In this document: positions 9,745 through 20,310 of the stretch, piece by piece
How positions within the stretch are numbered: position 1 is the first letter of the stretch
How the letters are laid out: each line of letters starts with the position of its first letter
Origin: Lithobates sylvaticus
Taxonomy: Eukaryota > Chordata > Amphibia > Anura > Ranidae
Assembly: GCA_028564925.1 (NCBI GenBank)
Contig: CM053029.1
Coordinates: 608,781,721-608,845,720 of the forward strand
Direction: 5' to 3'
DNA length: 64,000 bases
Program-made: the position numbers and the translations under genes
The notes under the pieces: generated by a model
The model's database searches: none
Seen by the model: the letters and a program-made list of their open reading frames with translations, nothing else
Told to the model about the DNA's origin: nothing

Positions 9745-10020
9745 TATGCGGCGTACACACGCTCAGACTTTCCCGTGGGATTGTCCACCGGACCTAGTCC
9801 AGCGGACAAACCGCCGGACTTTCCAGCGGAGGTCGTGTGGACTTGCCCACACACGCCCGGACTTTTCAGGCGGGCAATCCGCCGGAGTTTTGGCCAAAGT
9901 CCGCGGGACTTTTGAAATGAACGGACTTGCCCACACACGGAGGAAAGTCCGTTCATTTAGAACGTGACTCCAGGTAGACGGGACTAGCGAAGGAAGTCAA
10001 TGCCGCCTCGCTAGCCCCGT
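9745..10020. mobile_element. MITE fragment of the GCCGCGTACACACG family
   Basis: It starts with GCGGCGTACACACGC and is full of self-complementary words (CGGACTT, GTCCGC), including CCCACACACG. It is related to the elements at 37298, 47663 and 48323. The right terminus is missing, where the GGTATGGAT unit begins. The same junction with the upstream TTAA family occurs at 37298. Confidence 0.55.
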
Positions 10021-10935
10021 CACCTGGTATGGATTTACAGGGGAATCCCTACGCCGAAAAAACGGCGTGGGGTCCCCCCCATATCCATATCAGACCCTTA
10101 TCCGAGCACGCAGCCCGGCCGGTCAGGAAAGGATGTGGGGACGAGCGAGCGCCCCCCCCCCCCTCCTGAGCCGTACCAGGCCGCATGCCCTCAACATGGG
10201 GGGTGGGTGCTTTGGGGGAGGGGGGCACCCTTCGCCCCCCCACCTCAAAGCACCTTGTCCCCATGTTGATGAGGACAAGGGCCTCTTCCCGACAACCCTG
10301 GCCGTTGGTTGTTGGGGTCTGCGGGCGGGGAGCTTATCGGAATCCGGAAGCCCCCTTTAATAAGGGGGCCCCCAGATACCGGCCCCTCACCCTATGTGAA
10401 AGAGTATGGGGTACGATGTACCCCTACCCATTCACCTAAGGGAAAAAAGTGTAAATAAAAAAAATGACACAATTTTTTTAAATACTTTATTGCACTGCTC
10501 CGGGGGTCTTCTTCCGTCTTGGGGGGTCTTCTCGCCGGACTCCTCCGCTATCTTCTGCTCTTTCACTAGCGGAGGAGCCCGGCTTTCTTCTTTGTTGCCG
10601 CCGCCGTCTGGGGGTCTTGTTCCGACTTCGGGGGTCTTCGGGGGTCTCTTCTGTTCTTCTTGCCGGGCCTCCGCTTTCTTCTTCCAGCTCTTTTACGAGT
10701 GGTGGCCCGGGCTTCTGTTGCCGTCGCTGTCGCCGCTGCCGCCTTCTGCTTCTGCTTCTTGTTATTCTTTCTTCATCCGATGTTGACACGACGCTCTCTC
10801 TAGCCGTAATGGCAGAGACACGCTGTCCTGTGACTTATATAGGGACAAGGGGCAGGGCCACCGCCTCATGTCACATGGTGACCCCGCCTCCCTATGATGT
10901 CACAGTCCCAGCATCCTCCGGACAAGGTTATAACC
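10021..10935 (-). repeat. Single unit related to one arm of the 1305-2772 palindrome
   Basis: Read on the minus strand it has CTATATAAG (about 10833), a purine-rich tract encoding only Arg/Glu/Lys-rich peptide, AATAAAG near 10484, a small hairpin of GGGGTACATCGTACCCC type, and the GC-rich and GGTATGGAT blocks in the same order as the palindrome arms. Sequence between blocks is considerably diverged from those arms. It is LTR-like in promoter/poly(A) spacing, but unclassified. Confidence 0.65.
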
Positions 10936-11270
10936 GATGTCAGATTTTTTTTGCCATACCAGTACTGATCACTCACTGTGTTCATTCCAAACGGAAGCAT
11001 AGGAAACTGTGTTTTATATGCTTCCGTTTGTGAATGAACAAAAAGCCGCTCAGCACAGAACACTTCCCATTCATTCACTGTCCAGTGCAGCTGAAGCTGC
11101 AGAAAAAGGAAAAAGGGGCTGGGGAATCTCTGTCCTCAGTCCCTTTCTCTGTGTCAAAAGTGAGACATCAGGGGTCTATTTAGACCCCTAATATTTCACC
11201 AAAGCCCACCTAAAAGAAATTGTAAAAAAAAAAGAAAAAAAAGAAAATAATAATAACAAAAAAAATACTG
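10936..11270. repeat. Interspersed repeat with internal hairpin
   Basis: TTCATTCCAAACGGAAGC (10980-10998) pairs with GCTTCCGTTTGTGAATGAA (11021-11039). A Phe/Ser-rich frame has no coding signature. It leads directly into the 21-bp minisatellite, which may have arisen inside it. Confidence 0.45.
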
Positions 11271-11271
11271 A

Positions 11272-11806
11272 TAACGTCCTCTTCCCTACTGACACCGTCC
11301 ACTGCTCTACTGACACCGTCCACTGCCCTACTGACACCGTCCACTGCCCTACTGACACCATCTACTGCTCTACTGACACCGTCCACTGCTCTACTGACAC
11401 CGTCCACTGACCTACTGACACCATCCACTGCCCTACTGACAACGTCCTCTGCTCTACTGACACCATCCACTGCCCTACTGACAACGTCCTCTGCTCTACT
11501 GACACCATCCACTGCCCTACTGACACCGTCCACTGCTCTACCGACACCGTCCACTGCCCTACTGACACCATCCACTGCCCTACTGACACAATCCACTGCT
11601 CTACTGACACCGTCCACTGACCTACTGACACCATCCACTGCCCTACTGACACCGTCCACTGCCCTTCTGACACCGTCCTCTGCTCTACTGACACCGTCCT
11701 CTGCTCTACTGACACCATCCACTGCTCTACTGACACCGTCCACTGCTCTACTGACACCGTCCTCTGGTGTACTGACACCGTCCACTGCTCTACTGACACC
11801 GTCAAC
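11272..11806. repeat. 21-bp minisatellite, about 25 copies
   Basis: The unit is CTACTGACACCGTCCACTGC plus one base, with C/T variants. Because 21 is divisible by three, long open frames on the minus strand (DGVSRAV repeats) arise trivially. No start context or homology supports a protein. Confidence 0.9.
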
Positions 11807-12224
11807 ATTTTAATACATTTTAAAAAGTTTGTTTACATTTATTTATAATTGTGTGTGTGTATGTATATACAGTATCTCACAAAAAGTTAGTACACCCCTC
11901 ACATTTTTGTAAATATTTTCTTCTTTTTTTTTCATGTGACAACAATGAAGAAATTACTCTTTGCTACAATGTAAAGTAGTGAGTGTACAGCTTGTATAAC
12001 GTCCCCTCAAAATAACTCAACACACAGCCATTAATGTCTAAACCGCTGGCAACAAACGTCAGTACACCCCTAAGTGAAAATGTCCAAATTGGGCCCAATT
12101 AGCCATTTTCCCTCCCCCGGTGACTCGTTAGTGTTACAAGGTCTCAGGTGTGAATGGGGAGCAGGTGTGCTAAATTTGGTGTTATCGCTCTCACTCTCTC
12201 ATACTGGTCACTGGAAGTTCAACA

Positions 12225-12294
12225 TGAATGAATGAATGATTTGTATAGCGCTGCAAATGCGAATTGAATCGCCTCAAGGCGCTTGTCTTGCTAC
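12225..12294 (-). mobile_element. L2-type LINE 3' tail, severely 5'-truncated
   Basis: TGAATGAATGAATGA followed by TTGTATAGCGCTGCAAATGC and GAATCGCCTCAAGGCGC is nearly identical to the 3' end of the L2-type LINE at 45126. The TGAA repeat at the left is the tail, so the insert is in minus orientation. It separates GTTCAAC from ATGGCACC, which are adjacent in the intact Tc1-like family as I infer it. Confidence 0.75.
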
Positions 12295-13332
12295 ATGGCA
12301 CCTCATGGCAAAGAACTCTCTGAGTATCTGAAAAAAATATTCATTGTTTTACATAAAGATGGCCAAGGCTATAAGAAGATTGCCAAGACCCTGAAACTGA
12401 GCTGCAGCACGGTGGCCAAGACCATACAGCGGTATAACAGGACAGGTTCCACTCAGAACAGGCCTCGCCATGGTCCACCAAAGAAGTTGAGGTCACGTGC
12501 TCAGCGTCATATCCAGAGGTTGTCTTTGGGAAATAGACGTATGAGTGCTGCCAGCATTGCTGCAGAGGTTGTAGGGGTGGGGGGTCAGCCTGTCAGTGCT
12601 CAGTGCTGACCATACGCCGCACACTGCATCAAATTGGTCTGCATGGCTGTCGTCCCAGAAGGAAGCCTCTTCTAAAGATGATGCACAAGAAAGTCCACAA
12701 ACAGTTTGTTGAAGACAAGCAGACTAAGGACATGGATTACTGGAACCATGTCCTGTGGTCTGATGAGACCAAGATAAACGTATTTGGTGTCAGATGGTGT
12801 CAGGCGTGTGTGGGGGCAACCAGGTGAGGAGGACAAAGACAAGTGTGTCTTGCCTACAGTCAAGCATGGTGGTGGGAGTGTCATGGTGGTGGGGGGGGTC
12901 ATGGTCTGGGGCTGCATGAGTGCTGCCGGCACTGGGGGGCTACAGATCATTGGGGGAACCATGAATGCCAACATGTACTGTGACATACTGAAGCAGAGCA
13001 TGATCCCCTCCCTTCAGAGACTGGGCCGCAGGGCAGTATTCCAACATGATAACGACCCCAATCACACCTCCAAGACCACCACTGCCTTGCTAAAGAAGCT
13101 GAGGGTAAGGTGATGGACTGGCCAAGCATGTCTCCAGACCTAAACCCTATTGATCATCTGTGGGGCATCCTCAAACGGAAGGTGGAGGAGCGCAAGGTCT
13201 CCAACATCCACCAGCTCTGTGATGTCATCATGGAGGAGGGGAAGAGGACTCCAGTGATAACCTGTGGTGAACTCCATGCCCAAGAAGGTTAAGGCAGTGC
13301 TGGAAAATAATGGTGGCCACACAAAATATTGA
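12295..13332 (+). pseudogene. Tc1-like transposase pseudogene
   Basis: The ATG at 12295 starts MAPHGKELSEYLKK. Residues about 20-110 form the paired-like DNA-binding region (GYKKIAKTLKLSCSTVAKTI) and a basic GRPR-like stretch (RPRHGPPKK). The catalytic core shows WSDETK near 12756, QHDNDPNHTSK near 13043 and DLNPIDHLWGILKRK near 13139; the third acidic position is Asp where Tc1 DD34E enzymes normally have Glu. The C-terminus is KAVLENNGGHTKY with stop at 13330-13332. At least four frame changes (about 12600, 12790, 13106, 13250) show that it is dead. Length of about 345 codons is normal for the family. The product would have cut and pasted its own element at TA sites. Confidence 0.9.
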
Positions 13333-13374
13333 CACTTTGGGCCCAATTTGGACATTTTCACTTAGGCTGCTTTC

Positions 13375-13796
13375 ACACTGGGGCGGTGCGGGGCGGCGAC
13401 AGTAAAGCAGCGCTATATTTAGCGCTGCTTTACCATCGTTTTACCCGCGGTATGCGGCCGCTAGCGGGGTGGTTTTAACCCCCGCTAGCGGCCGCAAAAG
13501 GGTTAAAAACCTCCGCAAAGCGCAGCTGCAGCGGCGGTTTGCGAGCGGTATCCCAGCGGTTTCCCATTGATTTCAATGGGAAGGAGCGGTATAGGAGCGG
13601 TAAATACACCGCTCCTTCACCGCTCCAAAGATGCTGCTAGCAGGACTTTTGTTGCGGTCCTGCTAGCGCACCGCTCCAGTGTAAAAAGCCCGCCGGCTTT
13701 CACACTGGAGTGAATGGGGCCGGTTTTTTCAGGCGGTGTACAGGCGCTATTTTTAGCGCTGTACCGCCTGAAAACCGCCCCAGTGTGAAAGCAGCC
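13375..13796. mobile_element. PIF/Harbinger-like MITE (422 bp) inside the Tc1 right repeat
   Basis: Inverted termini GGCTGCTTTCACACTGGGG are flanked by the 3-bp duplication TTA (13372-13374 and 13797-13799). The interior is GC-rich and strongly self-complementary (AGCGCTGC, CCGCTAGCGG, CACCGCTCC). Removing the MITE and one TTA restores CACTTAGGGGTGTAC of the Tc1 repeat. Superfamily is inferred from the TTA duplication. Confidence 0.82.
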
Positions 13797-14012
13797 TTAG
13801 GGGTGTACTGACTTTTGTTGCCAACGGTTTAGACATTAATGGCTGTGTGTTGAGTTATTTTGAGGGGACAGAAAATTTACACTGTTATACAAGCTGTACA
13901 CTCACTACTTTACATTGTAGACAAGTGTCATTTCTTCAGTGTTATCACATGAAAAGATAGAAGAAAAGATTTACACAAATGTGAGGGGTGTACTTACTTT
14001 TGTGAGATACTG

Positions 14013-14619
14013 TATATAGACACACATGTGTGTTTGAGCTCTGGGGTGCACACTCGCATGCAATACCAATTCTTTCCTGTATCAAAGACCGTATTCATCG
14101 GTCATGTGGATTCTTTGGGAATCTCGGTGAGATTTGTGTATTTCTTCCAGATCTGTGCGGTAATCCAGTGTGAGACTTCCTGTAATAAAGACCTCTCACT
14201 GCTGCTCTCCCTCCTTGTGCAGGGTGACTGGTCTGGTCTCCGCCCCCCTCCTGGCATTTTTTGCAGTCGGCCTGTAGTGGGTGGAGCCTGCTAGGCCCCT
14301 CCCACAGCTCTGCTCTCTGCACAGGCTATGCACAGCACAGTCCCGATGTCACTGCAACTTTTACAAGGTACGAATTAAGCTTGCAAAGGCATTTAGTGCT
14401 AACAAAGCGGATTTTATATTCTTTGTAGCCATTGAGGAATATATTTATATTAAAGTTTTTTTGCCCGGAGTTCAGCTTTTTTTATTTTTGTCATTTTAAA
14501 TGTGTGGCACAGTCGTGTAGAGCAGCACTGAAGAATGTTATCTCCATCTACAGTCTCCAGAACATCGGCTCTATTTCTGGATCCACTTCAGCTCCAGCCA
14601 TGCAGCCCCAGCTGGGAGA
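14013..14619. other. No gene recognised; probable interspersed repeat
   Basis: It holds a CT-rich block with GGTGACTGGTCTGGTC and a GCTCTGCTCTCTGCACAG phrase, then an AT-rich end with TTTTTGCCCGGAG. No terminal repeats or coding frame could be established. Confidence 0.3.
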
Positions 14620-14627
14620 CTTATCTG

Positions 14628-15382
14628 CAGTGGCGTTGCTAGGGGGTGGCTTTTGGGGCTATAGCCCCGAATCTGGGGCCTATAGCCCTGAGTCTCTGCA
14701 GGGGTGCTCATGGGGAGGGGAGGCTCTCTGGGGACCCTGATGTAGATGGGGGGCTCTCTGGGGACCCTGATGTAGATGGGGGGCTCTCTGGGGACCCTGA
14801 TGTAGGTGGGGGGCTCTCTGGGAACCCTGATGCAAGCTAGAGGCTCTCTGTGGAACCTGATGTAAGGGGGGGGGCTCTCTGGGGACCCTGATGTAAGGGG
14901 GGGCTCTCTGGGGACCCTGATGTAAAGAGGGGCTTTCTGGGGACCCTGATGTAGGTGGTGGGCTCTCTGGGAACCCTGATGTAAAGGGGGGCTTTCTGGG
15001 GACCCTGATGTAGGTGGAGGGCTCTCTGGGGACCCTGATGCAAGCTAGAGGCTCTCTGTGGAACCTGATGTAAGGAGATGTAAGGGGAGGCTCTCTGGGG
15101 ACCCTGATGTAAGGGGGGCTCTCTGGGGACCCTGATGTAAGGGGGGGCTCTCTGGGGACCCTGATGTAAAGGGGGGCTCTCTGGGGATTCTGATGTAAAG
15201 GGGGGCTCTCTGGGGATTCTGATGTAAAGGGGGGCTTTCTGGGGACCCTGATGTAAGTGGGGATATATACGCACACATATTACTGTATATACATGTGTAT
15301 GCCCACCTAAGCATATTACTTTCTTTACTACACTGCTATGGGTTCTAGCCCCAGATCTTTTGTAGACCTAGCAACACCCCTG
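14628..15382. mobile_element. hAT-type non-autonomous element with internal minisatellite (755 bp)
   Basis: Termini CAGTGGCGTTGCTAG and (inverted) CAGGGGTGTTGCTAG are flanked by the exact 8-bp duplication CTTATCTG (14620-14627 and 15383-15390). Nearly all the interior is a minisatellite. The frames it opens on the minus strand (RVPREPP repeats) are products of the repeat, not genes. Confidence 0.9.
14695..15250. repeat. 26-30-bp minisatellite within the hAT element
   Basis: The unit is close to GGCTCTCTGGGGACCCTGAT plus GTA and a variable G run, roughly 20 copies. The G-run length and a GCAAGCTAGAG variant (14832 and 15040) distinguish sub-blocks. Confidence 0.85.
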
Positions 15383-15390
15383 CTTATCTG

Positions 15391-16221
15391 AAAAAATGAA
15401 ATACTCCTTTTCAGCTTCAGGCCATGGGGAGCTCCAAGCTGCGGCGCCTTGCCAACGCAAGCCCCCCCCCCCCCCCTCCCCCACCCTCGTTGCATGAATA
15501 TGGAAACTATGGTAGATGCAGTAGGAAGAAAATTCAGGAATGATTTAATATCAGCCACCAAGCTCTGTCTGTTTCCTTTTTATTTCAGGAGGGAGCGCCG
15601 ATTTCAAATTTTGGATGGTTTGTATGGGATGGTGTCAAGTGAGATTGCAGATAATTGCACCAAACAAAAACAAAAATTGTTCTGTATTCTGGTGATATTT
15701 TCAGTGTGACCACTAGATGGCAGGATTTCCATGTAAAAGAAAATCCTTGTATTGTACATAGGCACCCTATAATGTTTTACTGGCTTTAGTAATGGCAGTG
15801 CTGAGTTTAGATGCTTAATTTTAAATAATTAGATAATTAATTTAAGATAATTACGTAATTAATAATTTTATTGGTGAAACAAGTTAATAATCTCCATTAC
15901 CAGCTCTTCAGATGAGCCTCTGTGACTTTAAAAAGAGCTGCATTATTTCTATCTATACCTTGGTAATTAGGCCCTGCAGCGGTCGGTATGGAGCTTGCCG
16001 CATGTACTGTGTGTGTGCATTAGGTGAGCTTTTTCAGACACATTCATGGCTTGTATCCAGTGATACGACCTATGAAAAATATAGGAAAGACCAGAGAAGA
16101 AGCAGTTAAAAGGGTTAATTCACCTTTACCAAAAATTTGCCTATTCAGTCCATAAATACTATTATAAAACCCTAAACTGATCAGCTTTAAAAAAAATATG
16201 ATTTAATTGAATTCCCCAATT
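15391..16221. other. No feature recognised; possibly unique sequence
   Basis: A C-rich run near 15460, a pyrimidine tract ending in CAG near 15588 and AT-rich sequence near 15820-15870 are present. No repeat ends or protein similarity were recognised. Confidence 0.3.
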
Positions 16222-17215
16222 TTTCTAGTGCCTACTGTACATGGCAGCATAAACATGATTTACAGGAGTTCCGAACAAGGGGGACCCATGGAGGTAGCTA
16301 TAAAGAACTTGGTGCCTATTTAGCAGTTCTAATCCGGCTATCGTTGGGGCCTGTCTGTAGGGTGGTGCATGTGAAGCTGTCCCTTTAAGACTGTACACAA
16401 AGGACGCTGATGGGCTGCTAAGTAAGGAGCAGTCTCTGTTGGCATTAACTGTGGGCAGCAGGGAATGAAGCTTTTTGTAGTGCCTACAAGGGAGCATACA
16501 CATGATTTACAGGAGTTCCCAACAAGGGGGACCCATGGAGGGGGCTGTAAAGAACTTGGTGCCTATTTAGCAGTTCTAATCTGGCTACCGTTGGGGCCTG
16601 TCTGTAGGGTGATGCATGTGAAGCTGTCCCTTTAAGACTGTGCACAAAGGACGGCTGATGGGCTGCTAAGTAAGGAGCAGACTCTGTTGGCATTAACTTT
16701 GGGCAGCAGGGCATTAAGTTTTTTCTAGTGCCTACATGGCAGCATACACATGATTTACAGGAGTTCCGAACAAGGGGGACCCATGGAGGTAGCTATAAAG
16801 AATTTGGTGCCTATTTAGCAGTTCTAATCCGGCTATCGTTGGGGCCTGTCTGTAGGGTGGTGCATGTGAAGCTGTCCCTTTAAGACTGTGCACAAAGGAC
16901 GGCTGATGGGCTGCTAAGTAAGGAGCAGACTCTGTTGGCATTAACTGTGGGCAGCAGGGCATTAAGCTTTTTCTAGTGCCTACATGGCAGCATACACATG
17001 ATTTACAGGAGTTCCCAACAAGGGGGACCCATGGAGGTAGCTATAAAGAACTTGGTGCCTATTTAGTAGTTCTAATCCGGCTATCGTTGGGGCCTGTCTG
17101 TAGGGTGGTGCATGTGAAGCTGTCCCTTTAAGACTGTACACAAAGGACGGCTGATGGGCTGCTAAGTAATGGGCAGTCTCTGTTGGCATTAACTGTGGGC
17201 AGCAGGAAATTAAGC
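16222..17215. repeat. Tandem array, four units of ~248 bp
   Basis: Units begin near 16226, 16474, 16724 and 16972 with TAGTGCCTAC and share ATGATTTACAGGAGTTCC, GGTGCCTATTTAG and GCTGTCCCTTTAAGAC. Divergence between units is a few percent by eye. Minus-strand frames in each unit repeat the same peptide and are not evidence of coding. Confidence 0.9.
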
Positions 17216-17945
17216 TTGGTAGTTCTGCTTACCACTCCTGGTAGGCCATGGATCTGGTCTGAAATGCTTGGTGGCCAGTTGTCCCAGAAGGCTCATTGCT
17301 CACGATCAGGTCCTCATTGGCTCTCCCTGACTGTGGGCACACTCGACAACAGGTCTCTCCAGTTCTGGTTCCAGCATTCAGACCCTCACCAGTTCTCTGG
17401 TGTGTAAGCACAGACACCATAGACAGTAGGCTCACATTCTCTGGTCTTTGCACCCCTCTGCTATGGCCCTCTGCATAGTCTTAGCAAAGTGGTAACAGAT
17501 CCGTGCAGCTTGCCTTCCTCCCACAAAAAGACCCTGGTCAACCTCCAAAACCCTTTTCCTACCTGATTTGGATCTATGGAGGCTTCCTCGACAAGATCTG
17601 GTCTTGGCGGCCAGCTGTCACAGAAAGCTCAGTCCTCACAATCATTTCCTTATTGACTTTCCCTGACTGTAGGCACACTCTGCAACAGGTACCTCCTGTT
17701 CTGTCCCAGCATTCAGACTCTCACTGGCTCTCCGGTGTGTGAGAGTAGAAGACACCATGGGCAGCAAGAAGACACCATGGGCAGCAAGCCCACATTCTCT
17801 GGTCTCCACACCGCTCTGCTATGGCCCTGCACAGTCTAAGCAAAGGGGCAACAGGCATGTGCAGCTTTGCTTTCTCCCGCAAAAAGACCCTGGTCAGCCT
17901 CCGAAACCCTCCTGCTGCCTGGTATTGATCTACAGTATGTAGGCT
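17216..17945. repeat. Tandem dimer of a ~360-bp unit
   Basis: The phrases CACATTCTCTGGTCT, CTCTGCTATGGCCCT and AAAAAGACCCTGGTCA occur twice about 360 bases apart. Divergence is greater than in the adjoining 248-bp array. A direct repeat GACACCATGGGCAGCAAG lies at 17751-17788. Confidence 0.8.
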
Positions 17946-18560
17946 TCTGTGACAAGGTCTTCTGCCAATTTCAACCCTGTGTATGCAGCCATTGGTAGGC
18001 ACCAGGAAATAAAAATTCAGAATAGGTAATAATTCAATTTTCCGTCTTCCTGGGGCTTACATGGCAGCATACACATGGTTGCAGAGTTTGTTTCAGAAGC
18101 CTCCATAGATACTTTTGCACTTACTCTTGCAGGATCCACTTGATATTATGGGTTATCTGTTCTGCCGAGACTCTTTGAACTGCCCAGTCCCCACTGACAC
18201 ACCTGGTTATAGGTTGAAGGCCGCTCATACCTGTGTAACTTAAGCGTTAGTATGCTGCCACTCTATACACAGAAAACAGGCCAAAAGCAACTTGATGGTA
18301 GATTCATTGGATGTATTATGGCGAGGCAAGTAAGATAATGTATGAATCAGTTAACAGACACAAACAGGTTTAAAGGTACTGTACTTGAAGTGAACATTGA
18401 ACCATAAGATAGCAATCAACCGGACTGCAGCAACTCAAATTTTAACTGATGCAGGAGGGTTTAAAATTTCAGCATTAACTAACCAAAAATACATGTCCTT
18501 GACTGCACATTACATACAGCCCTAATAGTTGTTGGTTGTATGTAGGGACGAGCCAAACCC
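17946..18560. other. Sequence related to the 248-bp array edge; no gene
   Basis: TACATGGCAGCATACACATGG near 18060 matches the head of the 248-bp units, and TAGTATGCTGCCA near 18250 resembles its inverse. The stretch is probably part of the same repeat family that was not tandemly amplified. Confidence 0.4.
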
Positions 18561-19940
18561 ATACCCCCCCCCCCCCCCCCCCCCGTTTTGCAGCAGAACA
18601 TGCAAAACACTTGTGCGAACACCGTTAAAGTCTATGGGACACGAACATGAAAAATCAAAAGTGCTCATTTTAAAGGCTTATATGCAAGTTATTGCCATAA
18701 AAAACATGTCCCCTGGTCCTGCCCCAGGGGACATGTATCAATGCAAACAAAAGTTTTAAAAACAACAATTTTTTCGGGAGCAGTGATTTTAATATTGCTT
18801 AAAGTGAAACAATAAAAATGAAATATTCCTTTAAATATAGTGCCTGGTGGGTGTCTATAGTATGCCTGTAAAGTAGCGCATCTCTCTCATGTTTATAACA
18901 GTGCCACAGCAAAAATGACATTTCTAAAGGATAAAATGTAATTTAAAACTGCTCGCGGCTGTAATGCATTGTTGGATATCGGCAATATAGATAAAAATAC
19001 CAGAAAAAATAAATGGCGTTGATGTCCCCCCCCCCCCGGTTTGCAGCAGAACATGCAAAACACTTGTGCGAACACCGTTAAAGTCTATGGGACACGAACA
19101 TGAAAAATCAAAAGTGCTCATTTTAAAGGCTTATATGCAAGTTATTGCCATAAAAAACATGTCCCCTGGTCCTGCCCCAGGGGACATGTATCAATGCAAA
19201 AAAAAGTTTTAAAAACAAATTTTTTTTCGGGAGCAGTGATTTTAATATTGCTTAAAGTGAAACAATAAAAATGAAATATTCCTTTAAAATATAGTGCCTG
19301 GTGGGTGTCTATAGTATGCCTGTAAAGTAGCGCATCTCTCCCATGTTTATAACAGTGCCACAGCAAAAATGACATTTCTAAAGGATAAAATGTCATTTAA
19401 AACTGCTCGCGGCTGTAATGCATTGTTGGATATCGGCAATATAGATAAAAATACCAGAAAAAATAAATGGCGTTGATGTCGTCCCCCCCCCCCGGTTTGC
19501 AGCAGAACATGCAAAACACTTGTGCGAACACCGTTAAAGTCTATGGGACACGAACATGAAAAATCAAAAGTGCTCATTTTAAAGGCTTATATGCAAGTTA
19601 TTGCCATAAAAAAACATGTCCCCTGGTTCTGCCCCAGGGGACATGTATCAATGCAAAAAAAAGTTTTAAAAACAACAATTTTTTCGGGAGCAGTGATTTT
19701 AATATTGCTTAAAGTGAAACAATAAAAAATGAAATATTCCTTTAAATATAGTGCCTGGTGGGTGTCTATAGTATGCCTGTAAAGTAGCGCATCTCTCTCA
19801 TGTTTATAACAGTGCCACAGCAAAAATGACATTTCTAAAGGATAAAATGTAATTTAAAACTGCTCGCGGCTGTAATGCATTGTTGGATATCGGCAATATA
19901 GATAAAAATACCAGAAAAAATAAATGGCGTTGATGTCCCC
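18561..19940. repeat. Tandem array, three units of ~456 bp separated by C runs
   Basis: Each unit starts TTTGCAGCAGAACATGC (18587, 19039, 19495) and runs through GTTAAAGTCTATGGGACACG, a CCCCTGG/CCAGGGG hairpin, GGAGCAGTGATTTTAATA and CTGCTCGCGGCTG to AATAAATGGCGTTGATGT and a C run. The units are nearly identical, implying recent duplication. The sequence is a repeat I recall as abundant in ranid frogs. Confidence 0.9.
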
Positions 19941-19950
19941 CCCCCCCCCC

Positions 19951-20042
19951 CCCCCCAAAATCCATACCAGGCCCTTCAGGTCTGGTATGGATATTAAGGG
20001 GAACCCCACACCAAAATTTAAAAAAATGGCGTGGGCATCCCC
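19951..20042. repeat. GGTATGGAT/GGGGACCCC unit fragment
   Basis: CCATACCAGGCCCTTCAGG and TGGTATGGATATTAAGG form a hairpin followed by AATGGCGTGGGCATCC. It is the same unit as at 1185-1400 and follows the third 456-bp unit directly. Confidence 0.7.
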
Positions 20043-20044
20043 CA

Positions 20045-20310
20045 GGCAGCACAGTGGTGTAGTGGTTAGGACTCTCACCTAGCAGCAATAGGGTCTGGTT
20101 CAAATCCCAACCATGACACCATCTGCCTGGAGTTTGCATGTTCTCTCTATGCATGTGTGGGTTTCCTCTGGGTACTCTGGTTTCCTCCCACATTCCAAAG
20201 ACATGCTGGTAGGTAATCAGATCCTGTCTATAAATTGGCCCTAGTATGTGTATGTGTTTGTAAGGATGTTGGGACCCTGCTGGGTAAAGGACTGCACTAT
20301 ATCAAGATGC
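20045..20310 (+). mobile_element. tRNA-type SINE, copy 1
   Basis: GGCAGCACAGTGGTGTAGTGG resembles an RNA polymerase III A box, and GGTTCAAATCCC (20098) matches a B box. The downstream body has GAGTTTGCATGTTC, TGGTTTCCTCCCAC and CAAAGACATGCTGGTAGG. A second copy lies at 22352. The tail is degenerate. Confidence 0.8.

Larger units (their letters stand above)
11870..14012 (+). mobile_element. Tc1-like transposon, nearly complete, with two nested insertions
   Basis: CAGTATCTCACAAAAAGTTA at the left and its inverse at the right lie next to TA dinucleotides. Inverted repeats of roughly 215 bp contain GTACACCCCTCAC at the tip and CCAAATTGGGCCC at the inner edge. A transposase pseudogene occupies 12295-13332. 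A ~70-bp LINE tail (12225-12294) sits directly before its start codon, and a 422-bp PIF/Harbinger-like MITE (13375-13796) splits the right inverted repeat. Without these the element would be about 1.65 kb, typical of Tc1. Confidence 0.92.

Noticed and set aside
11210-11808. Minus-strand frames with DGVSRAV heptads resembling a repeat protein
   Set aside because: The 21-bp unit length keeps the frame open by arithmetic; neighbouring frames are open too.
15560-15640. Possible internal exon: pyrimidine tract and CAG at about 15588 followed by GAGGGAGCGCCG
   Set aside because: No convincing donor follows and the segment has no open frame with recognisable similarity; a single acceptor-like site is expected by chance.
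20045-20115. Possible tRNA gene (A- and B-box-like sequences)
   Set aside because: No cloverleaf can be drawn with proper acceptor and anticodon stems, and the downstream body is that of a SINE.
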